In this document: positions 61,077 through 64,000 of the stretch, in pieces
How the letters are laid out: every line of letters starts with the position of its first letter
Position numbering within the stretch: the stretch's first letter is position 1
NCBI RefSeq assembly: GCF_018403185.1
Contig: NZ_BOSE01000005.1
Coordinates: forward strand, 1-64,000
Length of the DNA: 64,000 nucleotides
Direction of reading: 5' to 3'
DNA from: Paenibacillus montaniterrae
GTDB lineage: Bacteria; Bacillota; Bacilli; Paenibacillales; Paenibacillaceae
Translations under genes and position numbers: made by a program
The notes under the pieces: model-generated
Database searches by the model: none
Told to the model about the DNA's origin: nothing
What the model saw: the letters and a program-made list of their open reading frames with translations, nothing else

Positions 61077-62675
61077 TTACTCTGCGATCTCATTATCATT
61101 ATAGTGCAAGCTATCCTCTTTATCCGATTCACTATCCAGCTTGCCGTTTTTCTGCAAAAATGCATTAAACTGCTGCTGCTTGGCTTCTATAATTTTATCT
61201 ATGCCTGCGATCCTCAGCTTCTTTATATATTCTGGCAAGACGACCGCCGGGTCGACGGAGCCAGATTCCAGTGCTATTAAATACTGCTTATCGACGTTAA
61301 CGACAGCAGCCACCTCAGACTTCACCTCATCGCCATCAAAAACGAAGCCGAGGCCTGGCGAAATAACGGCATCTTCATTAAACTGCTTGAATTGCTCCCA
61401 CTTTTGCGGGTCCTCAGTATCCCACAAATAATTTAGAAACTGATTGCCCAGCATCCAGCTGGCGCCCGGGCTGTAGCGCGAGGTTGACTCCGTTTGCGTT
61501 ATGACCTGCTCTGACACTTTTTTATAATGTATGTCTTCAATGCCGAAATTCAATAAATTGTTCAAGTAGGAATCGGAGTGCAGCAAATTAATGAGCTGCA
61601 TAGCCAGCTCCGGATGCTGAGAGGTGGAGGATATGGCCAGCATGGAGCCAGTCGTTTCCGATGTAGCCAGCGATTTAGGGTTCATAGCGATTTGTCCCAG
61701 CTTGCCTGTCAAGCCTGTCTGTACACCAAGCTCCTCTGCCTTGCCTGGCTTGATCGGTGATACTACAGAAAAATATTCATTCGAAGCAAGCGCATCGTTA
61801 ACCATCATTTGCGTCGTTGCTGCATCCTTATTAATGTAGCCCTTCAAATAAAAATCGCGCGCCAAATACAAATTATCAATATAACGTTCAAATTCATAGA
61901 TCGGCTTAACGATCGTGGATGTCTCATCCTTTAAAATATAGCCCGGAATCGAGGTATCCCCCAAAGCATCGAAGTTATTAATGTAGTGCGAATTGAAATT
62001 CTCGCCATACTTGACAAACAACGGCGTCATCGACGGCATTTTCTGTTTCACTACCTTATAAATGGCATCCAAATCGGCAAGCGATTTGACCTGCTCCATA
62101 TCGAGCTGCAGCTGCTCTGCAATATCCTTGCGGTAAACGATGCCGCCTTGAGCAGCAAATTCCTTATTGGAAGGAACTCCGTAATTAATCCCATCGATCT
62201 GGGCACTTTGCAAAATAAGCGGGTCGAGGGAAGCAAGAATTTCCTGCCCGTACTGCTCAAGCAAGTTATTTAATGGAAGGAACGCGCCTTTCGATACATT
62301 GACTGCATGCTTGCTCCACTGCGAAGTAAAAATAACGTCGATCTCCTCGCGTGAAGCGATCAAAATATTTTGCCGATTATCCCATGACCCCCAGTCCAAT
62401 ACGATCAGATCAAGCTTTGCATTAAGCTTTTCTAACAAATATTTGCTTGCTTCTTCTTCAATAAGCTGCTCATCGAGTTGTGGAGTTCCAATGTATACAA
62501 GCTTTAAGGTATAGCTGTCATCTGCTGAAGTGGCGGGTTCCAGCTCTGAAGCGCTTTCAACCTGAGGCAAATTAGCACCTGCTTTTTTTGCATTCAAGCA
62601 GCCCGCAAGATTGAGCATCGCCGCGATCATAAGCACAACTAACATCATTATACGAGCTTTATTATGCAGCAGCAT
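61077..62675 (-). CDS. extracellular solute-binding lipoprotein, orphan
   Basis: The 532-residue protein has a lipobox LAGC (Cys26) and a two-lobed binding-protein fold of the LipO/YtcQ type: VYIGTPQLDEQLIEEEASKY, then INYGVPSNKEFAAQGGIVYR and ATSETTGSMLAISSTSQHPE. The C-terminus is an acidic helix. No permease or ATPase gene is adjacent, so it may serve a transporter encoded elsewhere or act as a sensor partner. I chose the ATG preceded by GGGG. Confidence 0.87.
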   Translation of the reverse strand: MLLHNKARIMMLVVLMIAAMLNLAGCLNAKKAGANLPQVESASELEPATSADDSYTLKLVYIGTPQLDEQLIEEEASKYLLEKLNAKLDLIVLDWGSWDNRQNILIASREEIDVIFTSQWSKHAVNVSKGAFLPLNNLLEQYGQEILASLDPLILQSAQIDGINYGVPSNKEFAAQGGIVYRKDIAEQLQLDMEQVKSLADLDAIYKVVKQKMPSMTPLFVKYGENFNSHYINNFDALGDTSIPGYILKDETSTIVKPIYEFERYIDNLYLARDFYLKGYINKDAATTQMMVNDALASNEYFSVVSPIKPGKAEELGVQTGLTGKLGQIAMNPKSLATSETTGSMLAISSTSQHPELAMQLINLLHSDSYLNNLLNFGIEDIHYKKVSEQVITQTESTSRYSPGASWMLGNQFLNYLWDTEDPQKWEQFKQFNEDAVISPGLGFVFDGDEVKSEVAAVVNVDKQYLIALESGSVDPAVVLPEYIKKLRIAGIDKIIEAKQQQFNAFLQKNGKLDSESDKEDSLHYNDNEIAE

Positions 62676-62867
62676 TAACACCACCCCGCGCTTCCAATTT
62701 ATACATTTATTTTATATCATTGTAAGCGAAATTCAAGACCCATTGCTTTATCCTTTTCAACATATGAATTATATTTCACCTTTTAGGACATGGTCGGAAC
62801 TTCCATTCGCAATGGCAAAGCTTTTCAAATCCCGTTTATCCATCCAATTTAGAAGCATAACATAACA

Positions 62868-62912
62868 AAGCACCTTATCCATCGCTATCCAATAAAGATG
62901 GATGAGGTGCTT
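62868..62912 (-). terminator. rho-independent terminator
   Basis: AAGCACCT (62868-62875) pairs with AGGTGCTT (62905-62912), with an inner CCATC/GATGG arm. It lies 24 bp past the YugN-like gene. Confidence 0.7.
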
Positions 62913-62935
62913 CTGTCTAGTGCCGTTTATCCCGA

Positions 62936-63355
62936 TCAGCGAAAGAGCGGCTCTAGCGAATCAACTGCTGATGCTCCAATATGACGCCATTTGTCCTCTT
63001 GCTCGATTTTGTCATCGGGATCAAGCGGCTTCTGAAATTGCGCCAGACCGATTGCGTTCAGTATGCTAAAATTATCATCCTCAGGATCAACGCCAGTATG
63101 AACCAGATGCTTCATCAACAATGGTTCACCAAACTCAAGAAACGCATCATCGCGATCCAGCTTGCCGTGCAGCGCATAAACAGGCAGGCGAAGATAAATC
63201 GTTTCGCCCTCATGCTGGTGCAAAATATGGTCAAAAAATGCTTTTCGATACTCCCAGTTGCCATTTATGACGAAGCCGAGCTTCTCAAAATCTTCCCGTA
63301 TTTCACCGTAATATGCTTTTTTTCCTTCAATAAATGTTGCCGGAATCGGCAGCAT
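62936..63355 (-). CDS. YugN-like family protein
   Basis: The 138-residue protein resembles Bacillus YugN: YGEIREDFEKLGFVINGNWE, then ETIYLRLPVYALHGKLDRDD and LEFGEPLLMKHLVHTGVD. The family has no known function. AAAGGAGG lies at good spacing before the chosen ATG. The malic enzyme gene ends 31 bp upstream on the same strand, so the two may share a transcript. Confidence 0.8.
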   Translation of the reverse strand: MLPIPATFIEGKKAYYGEIREDFEKLGFVINGNWEYRKAFFDHILHQHEGETIYLRLPVYALHGKLDRDDAFLEFGEPLLMKHLVHTGVDPEDDNFSILNAIGLAQFQKPLDPDDKIEQEDKWRHIGASAVDSLEPLFR

Positions 63356-63386
63356 AGGCCTTACCTCCTTTATCATTTTGCAACCA

Positions 63387-64000
63387 TTACATATATTGAT
63401 TAGGTACGCGACGCGCAACACCTTCAGCAATTGCCGCTTTGATGACAGCACGGCTTACCTGTCTAACAACCTGTTCATTGAATATGCTGGGCACAATATA
63501 ATGCTCATCGAGCTCATCTTCAGACACGACCTCTGCTATCGCTTGAGCTGCCGCCAGCTTCATGGACTCCGTTATTCTGGAGGCTCGACAATCGAGCGCG
63601 CCGCGAAACATGCCCGGAAACACCAGCACATTGTTAATTTGATTCGGATAATCGCTTCGGCCTGTAGCCAGGATGCTAACATGCGGCAGCGCAGCATCAG
63701 GCTCGATCTCAGGATTAGGATTAGCCATTGCAAATACGATGTTGCCTTTATTCATTTTTTTCACATCTTCTACCTTTAATACGCCCGCCTTCGAAACGCC
63801 GATAAAGACATCGGCCCCTACTATCGCGTCATGCAATGTGCCTTTGTTCGCTTCCACCTGCTCCTGAGAGGCAAGCCAGTTCCATACCGGGTGCTCGTAA
63901 TGCTCGCCACGCGCAATAATCCCCTCCCTATCGACAGGAATAAGATGCTGCGCGCCAGCAAAGAGCAGCATTTTACAAATGGCTGAGCCGGCTGCGCCAA
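63387..64000 (-). CDS. malic enzyme, C-terminal part (cut by window edge)
   Basis: The frame runs off the right edge, so the start and N-terminal half are missing; 204 residues are seen. GAAGSAICKMLLFAG at the edge is the NAD(P)-binding motif. ADVFIGVSKAGVLKVEDV, FAMANPNPEIEPDAALPHVS and NQINNVLVFPGMFRGALDCR are diagnostic of malate oxidative decarboxylases, which make pyruvate from malate. NAD versus NADP use cannot be told from this part. Confidence 0.93.
   Translation of the reverse strand, partial: GAAGSAICKMLLFAGAQHLIPVDREGIIARGEHYEHPVWNWLASQEQVEANKGTLHDAIVGADVFIGVSKAGVLKVEDVKKMNKGNIVFAMANPNPEIEPDAALPHVSILATGRSDYPNQINNVLVFPGMFRGALDCRASRITESMKLAAAQAIAEVVSEDELDEHYIVPSIFNEQVVRQVSRAVIKAAIAEGVARRVPNQYM

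Overview
The window comes from a low-to-moderate GC, endospore-forming Firmicute, most likely Paenibacillus or a close relative. The grounds are the gene families present: SspI spore protein, YlbJ, YunB and LytH-like sporulation proteins, a LiaSR/PspA envelope-stress operon, YesM/YesN sugar sensing with a lipoprotein-dependent ABC importer, and many GH and Gfo/Idh/MocA genes. Most start codons follow strong AGGAGG-type ribosome sites. About 60 genes are supported, most on the minus strand. No rRNA, tRNA, CRISPR array, phage or complete transposase gene was seen.

Layout. 1-2.05 kb: an AT-rich accessory patch with a small lipoprotein, an Imm8-like protein and four copies of a hairpin repeat. 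2.0-12.9 kb: a housekeeping/sporulation block (ndk, pepF, DUF2225, globin, ylbJ, NAD kinase, yutD, lipA, lytH-like, yunB). 13.4-21 kb: sugar-phosphate isomerase, map, acetyltransferase, metE and an SDR. 21-34.5 kb: a chemoreceptor and a glycan-use locus (GH43, AraC regulator, GH88, two permeases, a binding lipoprotein, YesM kinase, YesN regulator). 34.5-44.9 kb: a beta-propeller protein, a VanX-like lipoprotein, HAD phosphatase, acetyltransferase, Gfo/Idh proteins, an AT-rich island with a HEPN protein, an RNA methyltransferase, sspI and a lone phnM. 43.7-47.9 kb: a LacI-controlled Gfo-ThuA-Gfo gene set. 48-54.7 kb: ung, an EamA exporter with AraC regulator, prfC and zwf. 54.7-59.8 kb: a YwmB-like protein and a six-gene Lia/Psp operon. 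60-64 kb: nucleotidyltransferase-like protein, a second binding lipoprotein, a YugN-like protein and the 3' end of a malic enzyme gene.

How the parts work together. The 25.5-34.4 kb genes form a plausible chain: the two-component pair senses extracellular sugar, the ABC importer takes up oligosaccharides, and GH88/GH43 break down uronic-acid-containing or xylan-like oligomers. The genes at 55.9-59.8 kb read as one cell-envelope stress unit: a small membrane protein, two PspA proteins and a PspC, followed by the kinase and regulator. A candidate activator site lies upstream.

The least explained signal is two families of structured intergenic repeats. Family A is a ~110-135 bp long hairpin (seven copies). 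Family B is a ~187 bp unit in tandem arrays of up to three (twelve cores in total). Copies of family B differ in sequence yet keep base pairing through compensatory changes, and three of its four multi-copy arrays end at or within a few bases of the stop codon of a neighbouring gene. The two families sit side by side, in the same relative order, at two loci.
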